Part shown: positions 35,366-47,886 of the stretch, one piece after another
Position numbering within the stretch: the stretch's first letter is position 1
How the letters are laid out: each line of letters starts with the position of its first letter
NCBI GenBank assembly: GCA_036346355.1
Contig: CM070583.1
Coordinates: 3,968,001 to 4,032,000, forward strand
Length of the DNA: 64,000 nt
Direction of reading: 5' to 3'
Origin: Rhipidocladum racemiflorum
Taxonomy: Eukaryota; Streptophyta; Magnoliopsida; Poales; Poaceae
The notes under the pieces: generated by a model
The model's database searches: none
Told to the model about the DNA's origin: nothing
The model's input: only the letters and a program-made list of their open reading frames with translations
Program-made: the position numbers and the translations under genes

Positions 35366-36689
35366 TGGGTGCTACTACGATTTCTAGATGAAAAGAAATA
35401 TAATTCTAATCATAAAGTGGCTAAGTAATTCAAAAAAAATTGCTTGTAAAGAAAGAATCTTTGGAATAAAGAATAAATTGTAATTCTATTCATGAGAAAA
35501 GTATGCTCTTCGAGAGCTTACTATTCATTATGCAATCGATGTCTATGTGAGATAATTCGACAATTCAGTCGAGTTCTTCAAAAACTCACGTTAGATAATG
35601 CCACACCTTTGCACATTCATAAGGTTCTTCCATTAGATTACTACGTGTAGCAATCTAATAGGAAATGTTTGCTAGATTCAATAAAATGCATAATTGAATT
35701 CTCATGAGTTTCGACCAAACTAAAAGAAAGCAATAATATCAAGATTCATATATTCAAAGATGAATGCAAAATTCATAAGTACAAGATTCATAAATGCGGA
35801 AAAAAAAACCCACATAAATTAAATCACGATTGTAATGCTAGTACAACTTATGTAACTCGTTGGTTGGGACAGCAGTACTTGAATATCTCCAGTCAATTCG
35901 ACTCTTGGCCGAGTCAGCACACTTTAGGGCTCACATGAGGAGAGGGGAGCACTTCCGTTTCCGGTGCCAATTAAAGAACCAAGCCTCATGTGTGTTTTCC
36001 TAGACACCAATTGTCTCATGTCTGCTTATTCATTACCTAAATCAAATCCCAACCACTCGTTTCTCATAAAATGCAGTATGAAATATTACGGAATTTTCCT
36101 AGCATTTTCATAATTTACTGCTAATTTCCAAGCAATTTTCGAAATTCTTGTACAATGAAAATTTTAATTTCAGCAAATATCAACATGACTAATTCATAAA
36201 TTCAGAATAAACAATAATTGCACAATTCATAAATTCATAAATGCGAAAATAAATTCTTATGAATTTTACCGTATTCCTAAAGCAGGCAATTATTGCAAAA
36301 ATTCATGCAATAATTCATAAATCACGAGAAAATAAGGCTAAGATACATAAAAAGCCAAGCAATATTCTGCAATTTTCTAGAATTTGCATATTTTTATTAA
36401 TTTTCAAAATTTTCTAGAATTTTCTAATCAATTTTGAGGATATTTTACGCTTCTTTTCTATTCAATTTTACGAATTTCTTATTCGGTATTGAAAAGAATA
36501 GAATAAATAATTTAAAGGGCAAAAGGTTTTTTTCTCTTCTCGATGCGCTCCACAGATTCAATACGGTTTTACCTTTTGATTCGGTCAGCGTGGGACTTTA
36601 TATCCCATCCTTCATACGGACTTTATTTCATGTCTTTTTTCTCTGCCTTCTTGGACTTCATGTCACGGTTTGGAAAGCAAGGGAACCAA

Positions 36690-37800
36690 TCGGTCCTAGA
36701 TGGCGCAAGAACGTGGCGGGATGGCCGGGCGGCCGGAGGCCAGGCTAGCGCTAAGCGCCAGCGCGTGATGGCAGCGAGAGCAAGCGGGGCCTCGGTGGCG
36801 GCGACCCATCTGGCGCAAATCTTGCTGACAAGCCAACGGCGAGGCGCGGCAGCCGGGCCGTGTTAGCCTGTGCGAAGCGCGTGCTCATTGATGCCAGCGT
36901 GGCGATGGAGCCACGCCATGGCGGTCTTTGGCGCGGCGTCGCGAGCGCGGCATGTGGGCGATGGCGCGGCGCATCTGCGATAGCGCTCGGCGTGGCCGGT
37001 CGCGAAGTTCCGAACGCATGACGACGCACTTTCGGCAGAACCGCGGCATCGAAGCTATCGCGGCCGTAAACCGGCGAAGCGGTACCCGATCTTTGGGCGG
37101 TCTTGGCCGATCAATAATATGCCGTAACTTCATGCTACGTCTTCGACCGTGTAACTTTACACGCTCCGCAGGGCCGAGGACCGTCGGATATTCCACTCAC
37201 GCGCGCATCCGTTCTTTGCCTTTCGCTCGGTAGCCATGGACTTGTAAATTATCCTTTCTTATCCACATGACTACGGCCTTTATCGTGGTGTGATTATGGC
37301 TCAAAACCCAATTGGATGAAGTCGAGCCGGACGTCCAAAGCGGGACTTCAAGTCCAAAATGTGTTGGCCTTTTCCGGTTCATATGGACTTGAGTCCATCA
37401 CCAGCGGGCCGGACGGCTGGCGCGTGCTTACCGTCTTGAGCGGCGGGTTAGTGCCACCGCGCTTTAGGCGATGTCGCGGTGGACTCGAAAGCCAAACAAC
37501 GCGGCGACGGAGGCGCGCCGCAACGATGGTGGCTCGGTGGCCTCGCCCGGCTTTAAGCGTGGCGGCGACTTGGCACGCATGACCGTTAGGCGGCTGCGGT
37601 TTCAACGCGCGTGGCCGGACTCCGCGATCGAGAGAAGAGCGATCGCCTCATGGCGGCTCTGGCCGTGGCAGCGGTGGTGAAGCGCCGTCTGCCAGCGAAA
37701 AAGCGAGCGCACCTGGCAGCGACAAACCACGGGGTAGGCGTTACAGCGGCAGCGATGCGACTTCAATTTGAGGAGGCCATTGGCCGTGGTGGTTAGGCGA
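36690..37800. other. GC-rich insert or leader of the copia-type element
   Basis: GC content rises sharply within otherwise AT-rich element DNA. Short overlapping frames occur on both strands, none with a recognisable domain. It occupies the place where gag is expected. It could be captured host DNA. Confidence 0.4.
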
Positions 37801-38227
37801 CATCGGACGAGGAGATGCTCTGATTAGATAAGCTTCATGCCATATCTTGAGAATTGTTGTGTATTGTATCTTCTTGACACGAATTGCAAAACATTGATAT
37901 GTCGTGTCTTCATGCCATAATCTAGATGCATACTCGCGACCGTGCCTTGATTAGATGCATGCTAGAAAAACATCACAGATTAGATTAATCCGCGATTCTC
38001 ACCTTTTCACTTTTTCAATCTGCTCCGGTAGACTATCGCGTAGGATAGAGTCGGCGTAGGACTTTTATTTACTAATCCAAGTGGATGCCAGAAGCGATGT
38101 GAGTTGATTGCAGATCGGATCGGGCGATCAATCGCCGGTAGTAGGCGTTAAATCGTCGTCGATGATCCGCTTCTTGTCTTTTCTCATCTTTGATCTTTCT
38201 CAGGTAGAGAGCTTCGTCTTTGATGCG

Positions 38228-38438
38228 TGTTAGTCAACCTCGCTATCGAATAGTCAGGGGTTACACAATAGATCTCAGTGGAGAATAGGCAGGGGAGAAG
38301 AGACACAATATGAGGAGGCAGATTACCTTTGTTGTGCATGCTTGTGTACAATGGGGTGACCCCCTGCCTCCTATATATAGCGGTTCTGCTTAGAGATAAG
38401 GAAGAGTCCATATCGGATACGAATCCGGTTTCCTAACA
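38228..38438 (-). repeat. 5' LTR of the copia-type element
   Basis: Pairs with 31316-31528; contains CCTATATATAGCGG (TATA-like on the minus strand). Confidence 0.9.
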
Positions 38439-38443
38439 GTTTG

Positions 38444-38776
38444 GCTTAAATTTGGAGCATGACAGAGGAGCCCCAAGCGCGGCTGCCGGCTGAGGTGACA
38501 CATCGCCTGGCTGTCACCGACTCACCGCCTCAGCCAAGCCGTCTCGGTAGCGCCGCCTCGGCGAAGTTGTCCTGGTAGTGCCATCCCGCAGCTCGCTATG
38601 CCACGCTCGGCCTCGCTGCGCGCCACACCGGCCTCGGCTTGCTGTTGCCTTGGCGCCACCCCGGAGCACGCTGCACGTCGCACCGGCCTCAGCCTGCTGC
38701 TGCCCCAGCGCCGCACTAGCCGAGTCTACCTGCAGGCCGGAGCTCACTAAGCTTGTCGGTTATCCTTGATCCTACA
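38444..38776. other. GC-rich patch
   Basis: CGCCTCGGC-type low-complexity sequence with open frames on both strands but no domain. Ends in a partial third copy of the GAGTCTACCTGCA block that starts the tandem duplication beside it. Confidence 0.4.
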
Positions 38777-39672
38777 GAGTCTATCTGCACATCTGGAATC
38801 CACACCACAACAACAGTACCAAAATCTAGATATTACAAATTAGTCAGCTAGCTTTGTCTCATTCCAGACATGTCGTTGTATGTTTGGCCTAGTTCAACGG
38901 CTTGCAAGGTTAAGTCCCTAATGACCAAGGCAAGACTTCAAACTCTCAATATTCTGCACACGGCCCTCACAACACTCATCAAGTCGTTGCCACACAGGTC
39001 CACCATGGTATAGTCTCTTGCCACTTGCCCTATTCTAAATAATTTCTCATCCCAATTAATTATTGTGCAACACATGCCAACAAAAATTCAACATCCATGT
39101 AGAACAACACATGCCTGAGCATTGTCTAATACCGTGGACACGGCTATTTGAATAGGTTTAACAATCTTGAATGGTTATACACTTTGCCCACAGGATATAA
39201 TCAACTCACCACATAGGTGAATGACCAAAACAAATCCTTTACATGCTCCGTCTAAACCCAGTACTTCAATTCCCTCTGAGATTTCAACACTGAAGGGACT
39301 GGTTATCACACTCAGGGCCCCTCCTCTTGCGCCACGTGAGTCTACCCATACACCTGGAACTCGCACCACCACGATAGTACCAAAATCTAGACATCATAAA
39401 TTAGTTAGTTAGGTCCATCCCATTCCAGACATGTGATTGTATGTTTGCCCCAGTTCAAAGGTTTGCAAGGTTAATTCCTTAATTGGCCAAGGCAAGACTC
39501 CCAACTCTCAACATTTGGCACACAACTCTCACAACATTCATCAACCCATTGCCACACAGGCTCACTATGGCACACAGCCACTTGCCACTTGCCCCAGTCT
39601 AAATCATTTTCCACCCCAGTTGATTATTGTGCAACACACACCAACAATAATTCAACATCCATGTAGAACAAC
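38777..39672. repeat. Tandem duplication, two copies 561 bp apart
   Basis: 38777-39111 and 39338-39672 align along their length (GAGTCTA..ACAGTACCAAAATCTAGA.. to CATCCATGTAGAACAACACA) with moderate divergence. About 225 bp of other DNA lies between. Confidence 0.85.
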
Positions 39673-39679
39673 ACAAATC

Positions 39680-40930
39680 TATACAGGCGCTATGTAAATG
39701 CATTTACATTGTGTCTCAAAACATAAAGAGATACATTTTATAGAATCATCTTATTATACCTCTAGATCTACATAGGCATTCTAAACTATTTTATATTGTC
39801 TTTTAATTTTGCTTCATTATATTACAGAGATTTTCATAGAGACATTCTATTGTGCCTTTATCCAATAATATATGCATTTGAAGAGGAGATCTGGTATGTC
39901 TTTTCATACTATATAGACACCAATATGTGTCTGTATAAAATATTTGCTATCTTAAAAGAATTTAAGGACATTTTCACATTTTCTAAATGCACCATATTTT
40001 GTCTACATTGAAATAGTTGCATCCTTTACATAGTATATAGTGTCTAAAAGATATATAAGTAAGTAGTGGGATTGACAACAAAATATAGAAAAAGATGCAA
40101 TGTTCTTTGGAACAATGACTGATTACATTGAGAGTTATTGTCACTAATTGCTAATGTAAATATGAATTAAATATCAAACACATAGGAAATAGTGGTGCTT
40201 CGTGTTTACATCAATTATAAAATATAACGTGTTTACATCAATTATAAAATACAACTAACAATAATCTATAAATGCGTGATATCCATGCAGAGTTGCACTC
40301 CTGCAAATGCATAAGAACTACTAGCTTGAATTCTTCTAGGATAACAGCTTCTTCAACTTTTTTGGCACTTTTTAATCATCCATTTGTCCAGCAATATGTT
40401 TTACTCTTAGTGAAGTAACATTCCCAAAAGTTTATAGTAATACACAAGTTAAATTCAATAAACTATATATATGCATATACCTACTTTCTGAGGATGATTC
40501 AATTTAGACTTAACCTTCTTAACCTAAAAAAAATAGTGATTCTTGTGATTAGTAATGCTCGTCCACATCAATTTCTTTGCAAGTAAACATAATTTTTAGA
40601 AAAAAGTAAATATTAATTAGGAAAAGTTAATTAGACTTACATGAGTATGAGACCAAGCAATACATTGACCAATAGCATCATCTATGGTTTGTATATCCCC
40701 ACATGGTCGAGGTAAAATTTCCTATCCAAGTGTACTAACATTCTGAATAGTAACTCCATAAATCTTATCACCAAGTGTATCCCCTCCAACCATATATATA
40801 TTCTATCACCACTTTCTAATATCCATGTTTTTCATCCAAATATGAGACTAATAACAATAAATTTAATAAACATGTTAGTCTCATAAAGATTAGACTTGTC
40901 ATTAAACAAAGATTAAGCATTAATCTAAAA
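39680..40930. other. AT-rich DNA, probably the left part of a CACTA element
   Basis: No gene or terminal repeat could be recognised. It lies on the 3' side of the TNP2 remnant, where the rest of that element should be. Confidence 0.35.
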
Positions 40931-43100
40931 TCAATCACCAAAACCAATGGATCTTGAACTTACAGTCATGTAATCGATGCAGAACTCGACAATCTCTTCG
41001 GTTGCATAACCTTCAACAATACTACCCTGCGGCTGAGATTGATTCTGTACGTACGATTTGAGAATTTCCATGTACCTCTCGAATGGGTACATGCTGTGTA
41101 GGAATATGTGCCTAAACACATTTATCTCCCTCACAAGGTGAACAATGAGATGGACATTGATATCAAAAAAATGATGGAGGGAAATACATTTCAAGATTAC
41201 ACAAAGTCATGACCAACTCACCTTGCAAAGTATCTAGTCCTTCAGGATCGATGACCTTCTGAGCAATTGTGTTAAAGAAATAACACAACCTCATGATTGT
41301 CTCTTAGATCTTGATCGGTAAAATACTTCTAATTGCGATAGGGAGCATCTGTGTCTTCAGTGTATGGCAATCATGAGATTTTATGCCAGTAAATTTCAAA
41401 TCTTGTGTCGAAACAAGTCTCTTCATGTTGGAGGAGTAACCGATGGAACTTTCACATCATGTAAACACTGGCACAGTTCAGTTCTCTCGGCCATGGATGG
41501 CGTGTAACAAGCAGGTTCATAATACTTTTAACCTCTATCGGTCTCTTTTAGTGCTAACTCAGGTCTGATGTCCATATTGATAAAGTGTAGCTGTGCGTTG
41601 ATGCCGTCCTTTGTTTTGCCCTTAATATTCAGTAAGAGACCAATCAAGGTATCACATACATTCTTCTCTACATGCATGATATCAATGCAATGGCGAACTT
41701 CTAGGTGCTGTCAATAAGGTAGGTCCCAAAATATTGATCTCTTCTTCCATATGATCCTCTCACGGGTCCTCGATGTACGTTCCTTTCCAAGCACAACATC
41801 CAAATTCTTAACCATATCACAAACAACTCCCCCACTTAAAGGCCTTGGACCTGAATCGGCCTCATTTCTTCTATCGAATTGTTTCTTCATCTTGCGGTAT
41901 GGCGATTCCTCCGATGGAACCTACAGTGACGCATGTATACGTTCTTGCGTGAGTGATTCAGCTACACACTCTCGGTATCATCTAAGCAGTGAGTACATGC
42001 TTTTGCTCCTTTTGTACTCTGGCCCGATAGGTTAGTGAGTACATGCTTTTGCTCCTTTTGTACTCTGGTCCGATAGGTTAGTAAGGGCAGTATAATCATT
42101 TATGGTGCAGAACAAAAGGCAATGCAAAGTGAAGTTCTCTCATTTGCACGCATCTCATACCTGTACCCTAGGAACCAAAGTGTTTTTAGATCTTCCACCA
42201 ATGGACTAGGTACACATCAATGTCATTCCCAGGTTGCATTAGCCCTTGGATAAGTATGGACACAAAATGTACTTTCGCTTCATAAACAACCAAGGAGGAA
42301 GGTTGTAGATCCAGAGATTCACAAACAAAGTGTTATGTCGGCTGCTCATGTTACTGAAAGGATTCATTCCATCTGTACTCAATCCAAACCTTATATTCCT
42401 CGGTTCCACACCAAATTCTGCTCTTATCGATGTTTCTGTACTGAAAAGAATCAGTAGGGTGTCTTAGCATTTCATCATTCTTATGCTCCTCCGAGTGCCA
42501 ACGCAATAGTTTTGCATCCCTTAGGTTGGTAAATAAATGCTTCAAATGAGGAATTACAGGTAAATACCACACCACCTTAGCAGGAGGTCCTTTCTTCACC
42601 TTGATGCTTTCGCTGTTTTCATCTGGTTGATTCTTACACTTGTACCAGGATGCGTTGCACACCGGACATACATGCAAGTATGCGTACCCTTTATGGTAGA
42701 GGATACAATTATTCGGACATGCATTTATTCTTTCTATTTTCATTCCCAAGGGACTGAGAGCCTTCTTGGCTTTGTATGTGGTTGTCGGCAACTCGTTTCC
42801 TCCGGAAGCATGCTTGCTAACAAAGCTAATAGCTCCATGAAACACTTGTCGGACCAACAGTTTCTTGCTTTAAATCTCAACAGTTCAAGCACGGATAACA
42901 ATCCTATTTATTTCGACTTGCAGTCCGGGAACAAACGTTTCTCCGAGTCGTCCATCAAGCCTCAAAATTTGTCTTACCCTTTGTCATCACAGTTCCCTTT
43001 ATCATAACACAACATCTGATCCAGATTGTCATCCGGCAACCTATCCTTATGGGAAGCACAATCGATACCATTCGGCATATCATCGACTTCGTCGGCGATG
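40931..43100 (-). pseudogene. Broken CACTA (En/Spm) TNP2-type transposase
   Basis: Reading minus: an N-terminal part at 42857-42351 has the TNP2-family core (INACPNNCILYHKGY, VCPVCNASWYKCK, LPVIPHLKHLF); after several frame changes a second part at about 41410-40931 carries GIKSHDCHTLKTQ, NLEMYFPPSFFDINVHLIVH and MYPFERYMEILKSYVQN, the usual C-terminal DUF4218 region. Stops (for example in the IK*ETIMRL segment) and shifts separate them, and a 46-bp tandem duplication sits in the middle. In intact elements this protein cuts and joins CACTA ends. The terminus with matching subterminal repeats is at 45741. Confidence 0.85.
41989..42080. repeat. 46-bp tandem duplication in the TNP2 remnant
   Basis: GTGAGTACATGCTTTTGCTC starts units at 41989 and 42035, one base apart in sequence. 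Confidence 0.95.
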
Positions 43101-43947
43101 TTAGTATTGTCTGCTTCCTATATATTCTACTCTTCCTTGTGACTGGTCTAACATGTATACCCCCTTTTGAAAACCCATATAATCAAGTGTGCTTTGATCT
43201 GTTCCGAGTAACCAAACATCCTCATTTGTTGCAGTTAATGCATGTACAAGACATAAATTGGATGCCCTCATTAAGTATATCCTACTCTGCAGCTCTTCTA
43301 AAAGCAAAGACACCATTAATGTACTCGGCACTAGCATGGTTCGCAGTGTACATCTAGCTTCGGTCCATCTACATACACTAAGTATATAACATTAAGTGTT
43401 AAATAATGAAGTACATACTAAAAGTGCATGCACATGCACACATTCTTAAATTAGAGTACAAATTAACTAACTAGCTAGCTTCTTACATAAAAAAGAACAA
43501 AAACGAATATTCAATTCTTTCTTTACCTAGCTAGCTACATCTTCAATATAATACCATTAGAACCAATTACTACTTTTGAACACAAAGAATAAATGGATCT
43601 ACACCAAGCTAGATCTAAACCAATATTGTCAGCGTTTGGAAAACGGGTCCCCACTGAGCTTACATATTGAATGAGGGATCAACACAGGCCCCTTTTTCAG
43701 TGAAGGGTTTGCGTTCGGAGAATACTCGAAAGGCATAGGAGACTCAAAAAGTGGACAAGAGGTTTATACTAGTTCGGGTCTCTCGTAGTGGAGATAATAA
43801 CCCTACTCCAGTGGTTTCACTATTATGTCGAACTCTTACAGGAAGGTTCGTGTGTGCATATGGCTTTCTTCCTATAGTCTATGCATCCATGCGCGACCAA
43901 CCCCCATCCCTTTGTCTGGCGGGTACTTTATAGCTTACAAAATATCT
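43101..43947. other. CACTA interior, non-coding
   Basis: No recognisable coding part. 43520-43600 (CATCTTCAATATAATACC.., CCAAGCTAGATCT) has a direct relative at 45195-45262, suggesting that the DNA between was inserted or duplicated. Confidence 0.4.
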
Positions 43948-43955
43948 ATCATAAC

Positions 43956-44723
43956 TAGGGGTGAAAACGGGTCGGATACAGGCGGGTAATAGGTTATCCC
44001 ATATCCTACCCTAATATTTTTTTTCTCGGATCACGGGGCCAGTGCAGGTAATGAAAATACTGAGGCCGTGCAGTGCGGATCGGGTATTTACTTAACGGGT
44101 TAACAACGGATACCGGGTATTAACGAGAGGGTAAAAAACGAGTATCGGATATTTTGTCGGATAGTACACGAAATAGGTAGAATGAGAACAAGTGATGAAA
44201 CATATAGTTCAATAATCATGTTGTTTAACATATAGCGATCCAAGTAAAATATAATGCAACATAGAGTTCAACAAGAAGCATAGAGTCCAATTAATACATA
44301 ACCCAACAAGACACATAGAGTCTAACAAAGACGCATAGAGTCCAACATAGTCCAACACATAGATTAAAAATTACACATATAGTCCAACACATAGTGACAA
44401 ATAGAGTTTACTTAACATAAATGAACACACAAAACAAGGATCATCATGCATGCATCAAGATATCAAGTCTCATGAATGTCCTCCATTTCCAAAGCAAAAA
44501 AGATAATCGTGCAGAAAATGCAAAAAGATCAGTACTGCAGGCCGCTTTATCTCGGATAGTATCGGGTATTGCTCATCCGTATCCTACCCGCACTGCATGC
44601 ATCCGATCGGTATGCACGTACTACCCGTTTATTTTCGGTACGGGTATTACCCGTCTGTTTCGGATAGTTTTTCCTTAAAATACGGATACGGCTCGGGAAT
44701 TACCCGACCCGTTTTCACCCCTA
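43956..44723. mobile_element. Non-autonomous hAT element with perfect 8-bp duplication
   Basis: Ends TAGGGGTGAAAACGGGTCGG and CCGACCCGTTTTCACCCCTA (20-base inverted match, allowing the order of one base) with ATCATAAC on both sides (43948-43955, 44724-44731). Inside are subterminal CGGGTA/TACCCG motifs and a core of ACATAGAGTCCAAC repeats (about 44210-44410). It lies within the CACTA remnant, so it is the younger insertion. Confidence 0.93.
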
Positions 44724-44731
44724 ATCATAAC

Positions 44732-45305
44732 TATCACCGAATAATGCGCACCTTACTGCATTAACCGTGGCTGTAACTGAAGCCTTGATTCTCGCCACGT
44801 CCTCATCGTGAGTGTAACGGCTCTAGATCGTGCTGTAATTATCGCTATTTAGATGTTATGGGGCGAACACGATCTTTCGATCATGCCCGGGGGATCCCTC
44901 AGCTTTGACCGATTCTTGTACGTTCCTGAGCCCTCATGCTCGTGGGAGAGCTTGGGCCGAGCATGGGTGTTCGTAGCCGAGCGTGGGTGCTCGTAACCGA
45001 GCATGGATGCTCATGGCCAAGCACTGAACCTAGTCGGATCGGGCAGTCTAGTTAGTTAGATTGTTCAAAGATCTTCCTTGAGGACCTCATCCAAGGGCAT
45101 GTATGGTCGGCCAAAACTAGTTGCCGGGGTATAACGGTCCTCATGGAGACTATCCAATCCCCGACAAATATATTCAAATATTCTCTCTTTATACCAAGCT
45201 AGATCTTCAATATAATACAATAGAACCAACTACTAAACTTAGATCACCAAGAACAAAAGTATCTACAATCACTCTTTCAAATCCATAGTCTTCTTGCACC
45301 AAATC
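44732..45305. other. DNA between hAT element and CACTA terminal region
   Basis: Contains a 20-bp tandem repeat, CCGAGCATGGGTGCTCGTA type, with units at 44957, 44977, 44997 and 45017. No gene. Confidence 0.5.
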
Positions 45306-45741
45306 GCCTCACAATCGCATCCACATTAAAAATAGCTCTGGAAACACTAAGTGGGTCGGGGGCCTCGCTGCTCTCTGTACTCATTTCTAGGAAATGTTCA
45401 TTATAGACAATTCTAGTCAAAAACCGTCCATGATAACACCTCCTCACAAATGGTTCTAATCAAAACCGTCAGTGAGACATCACTAACAGTTTTTAGCTAG
45501 AAGGGTCAGTGATAGGTGTCCTCATCATAAACGATTCTATAAAAAAACCCATCAATGATGACAAGGGTATTCATCACTGATGGTTTTTGGCTAGAAAAGT
45601 CAGTGATAAGGAACATATCACAAACAGTTCTAACTAAAAACCGTCAGTGATGACAGTGATGAGTAATCTTGTCATCACTGACATTTTTGGTTAGAAATAT
45701 TAGTAATGAGATATCTAATATAAACTTTTCTATAGTAGTGA
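45306..45741 (-). mobile_element. CACTA element terminal region, right end
   Basis: Many AAACCGTCAGTGAT/ATCACTGACGG subterminal repeats in both senses lead to CTATAGTAGTG ending at 45741, the complement of CACTACTATAG. These repeats are the transposase-binding region of En/Spm-type elements. The TNP2 remnant to the left belongs to the same element type. Confidence 0.8.
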
Positions 45742-45907
45742 CCATCTTGCAATATGTTTAATTAGAGCAACGAAATGTGGTGTTATTGGTGCATATTTGT
45801 TTGACGGATCACTATATTATACTTACCAGCCGTTGGGTTTGTCTCAAATTAAGCCTTCAAATAACACACTGTATAAAGCCGTTTAACCCTTTGAAAATTA
45901 GTGATTA

Positions 45908-46159
45908 CTCCCTCCATCCCATTATATAAGGCATAACTCCTACCAACACAGAGACCAAGGAAGCAGTTGCATCGCGTGGAGCTCGAGGGGGTTAATGCAT
46001 GCATGCATGCGCATGAGACATAGGAGAGAAGGTTAATGCATGCATGCATGCGCATGAGAGATGTGAGAGAAGCCAGAATAGGAGCCGGGGAGGCACCGCG
46101 CCCTGTATTCTAGGACTTGAAAAAAAGCAGTTGTGCCTTATATTTTGGGATGGAGGGAG
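45908..46159. mobile_element. Stowaway-type MITE with proven empty site
   Basis: CTCCCTCCATCCCA...TGGGATGGAGGGAG inverted ends with TA on both sides. The paralogous flank at about 48035 reads GTAGTGATTATGTGATATTG without insert. Inside is an ATGCATGCATGCATGCGCATGAGA duplication. A close relative is at 53414-53627. Confidence 0.95.
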
Positions 46160-46616
46160 TATATAATATTGTTTTAACATCGTCTTGGTTCAAACAGTGG
46201 CATCTTAATTTTCGACTAGATCGCCTCACAATTGCATCCACATTAAAAATAGCTCGAGAAACACCAAGTGGGTCGGGAGCCTCGCTACTCTCTGTACTTA
46301 TTTTCAGGAAATGCTCATGACAGATGATTCTAATAAAAAACCGTCCGTGATAACACCTCCTCAGAAATAGCTCATCCAAAACCGTTCTAACTAAAAACCA
46401 TCAACGATAACAAAAAACCATCAACGATAACAAGGGTACTAATCACTAATGGTTTTTGGCTAGAAAAGTCAGTGATAAGGGACACATTACAGACAGTTCT
46501 AACTAAAAACCATCAGTAATGAGTACCCATCACTGATAGTTTTTTTGTTAGAATCGTGTGTGATGAGGTTCTCATCATTGACCCTTCTAACCAAAAATCA
46601 TCAGCAATGAGGCTGG

Positions 46617-46803
46617 CCAAACTTCAACGCATAATAGATGTATTATTGCAAGATGGTCACTACTACAAAAAAAAGCTTATATTGGATATCTCATCACTGA
46701 CATTTCTAACAAAACCCATCAACAATGAGATATCTAACATAAGCTTTTTTTTGTAGTAGTGACCATCTTGTAATAATACAGCTATTATGCATTGAAGTTT
46801 GGC
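46617..46803. repeat. Inverted repeat across two facing CACTA ends and their flanks
   Basis: CACTACTACAAAAAAAAGCTT at 46658 and its complement ending at 46761 enclose a 104-bp unit. The match continues outward about 40 bases on each side (CTTCAACGCATAATAG.. / ..CTATTATGCATTGAAG), well beyond the transposon terminus. Confidence 0.85.
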
Positions 46804-46829
46804 CGGCCACTTCATGCCTTCGTGAATTT

Positions 46830-47886
46830 GCAAAAAAAACCCTTCCACTTTCTTTAAATTACGGATTAGTCCATGTAAATTACAAAAAGGTCCTTTGCGA
46901 TTATTTGTGAGTGTAAGAAAAATGTTCCAAATAACGTTTAGGTCCCTCGTTTTGTTGCTTTACAATAAAAAACTCCCGTTAAATACAAATCACAAATGAG
47001 TCCTTTTCTAATTTTTTGCTCAGGTCCTTTCTCCGTTTTTCCCAGAAAAAATATTTTCATCAACAGAAATATGTGTGCAGCTCTATTTCTAGACTTTTTT
47101 TTCAGCTCGATCTCCAATCTCTAGACTTTTTGTTCAACTCGATCTCTAATATTTTTCGAAACATGTATTATTACTCGGTGAATGCATAGAGTGTTAAACT
47201 CGACAAAAGAAGGTTGGCATCTTCGATATTTTTCGGAGCATGTATTATTACCCATTAACACATAGAGTGTTAAACTCGACAAAAGAAGGTTGACCGGGTA
47301 ATAATAGAGTGTTAACCAAATTCGTCAAAAGAAATTTGTGTCAATGTCCTTTCTTCGTTTCTCTTGCAAAAATATTTTCGTCAACAGAACTATGTGTATA
47401 GCTCTATCTCTAGACTTTTTTCCCAACTCGATCTCTAATATTTTTTGAAACATGTATTATTAATCGGTGAGCGCATAGAGTGTTAAACTCGATAAAAGAA
47501 GGTTGGCATCTCTAATATTTTTCGAAATATGTATTATTACCCAGTTAACACATAAAGTGTTAAACTCGACAAAAGAAGGTTGGCCGGGTAATAATAAATC
47601 GTTAACCAAATTCATCAAAAGAAATATGTGTACAACTCCATCTCTCTATTTTTTAACTCGATTTCTGATATTTTCCAGAATAAGAAATGTATGTGTACCG
47701 CTGTATTTCTATAGTTTTTTTTACAAATCGATCTATAATATTTTTTGAAACATGTATTATTCACCGGTGAACGTATAGAGTGTTAAGATCGCTCGAAAAA
47801 ATATGTTAAGATCCTTCTGCAGCTTTTTTTTTAGAAAAAAAGGATAAATTTTACACGGTGCGGTATGCGCCGCACATTCTACCTAG
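46830..47886 (+). mobile_element. Helitron-type element, copy 2
   Basis: Hairpin GTGCGG-TATGCG-CCGCAC at 47858-47875, then CTAG at 47883-47886 and T. The left part matches copy 1 (AATTACGGATTAGTCC, AGGTCCTTTCTCCGTTTTTCCC). The interior has ACATGTATTATTAC..GTGTTAAACTCGAC repeats shared with copy 3. It separates the CACTA hairpin from the duplicated flank. 5' end approximate. Confidence 0.7.

Larger units (their letters stand above)
31316..38438 (-). mobile_element. Copia-type LTR retrotransposon, full length but defective
   Basis: Two LTRs (31316-31528 and 38228-38438) each run TGTTAG...CTAACA and the whole is bounded by GTTTG (31311-31315, 38439-38443). Remnants of protease, integrase and reverse transcriptase/RNase H read on the minus strand in Ty1/copia order, so the right LTR is the 5' one. 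The two LTRs differ by many substitutions and small indels, so the insertion is old. About 1.1 kb near the 5' side is GC-rich without a gag frame. Confidence 0.9.
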
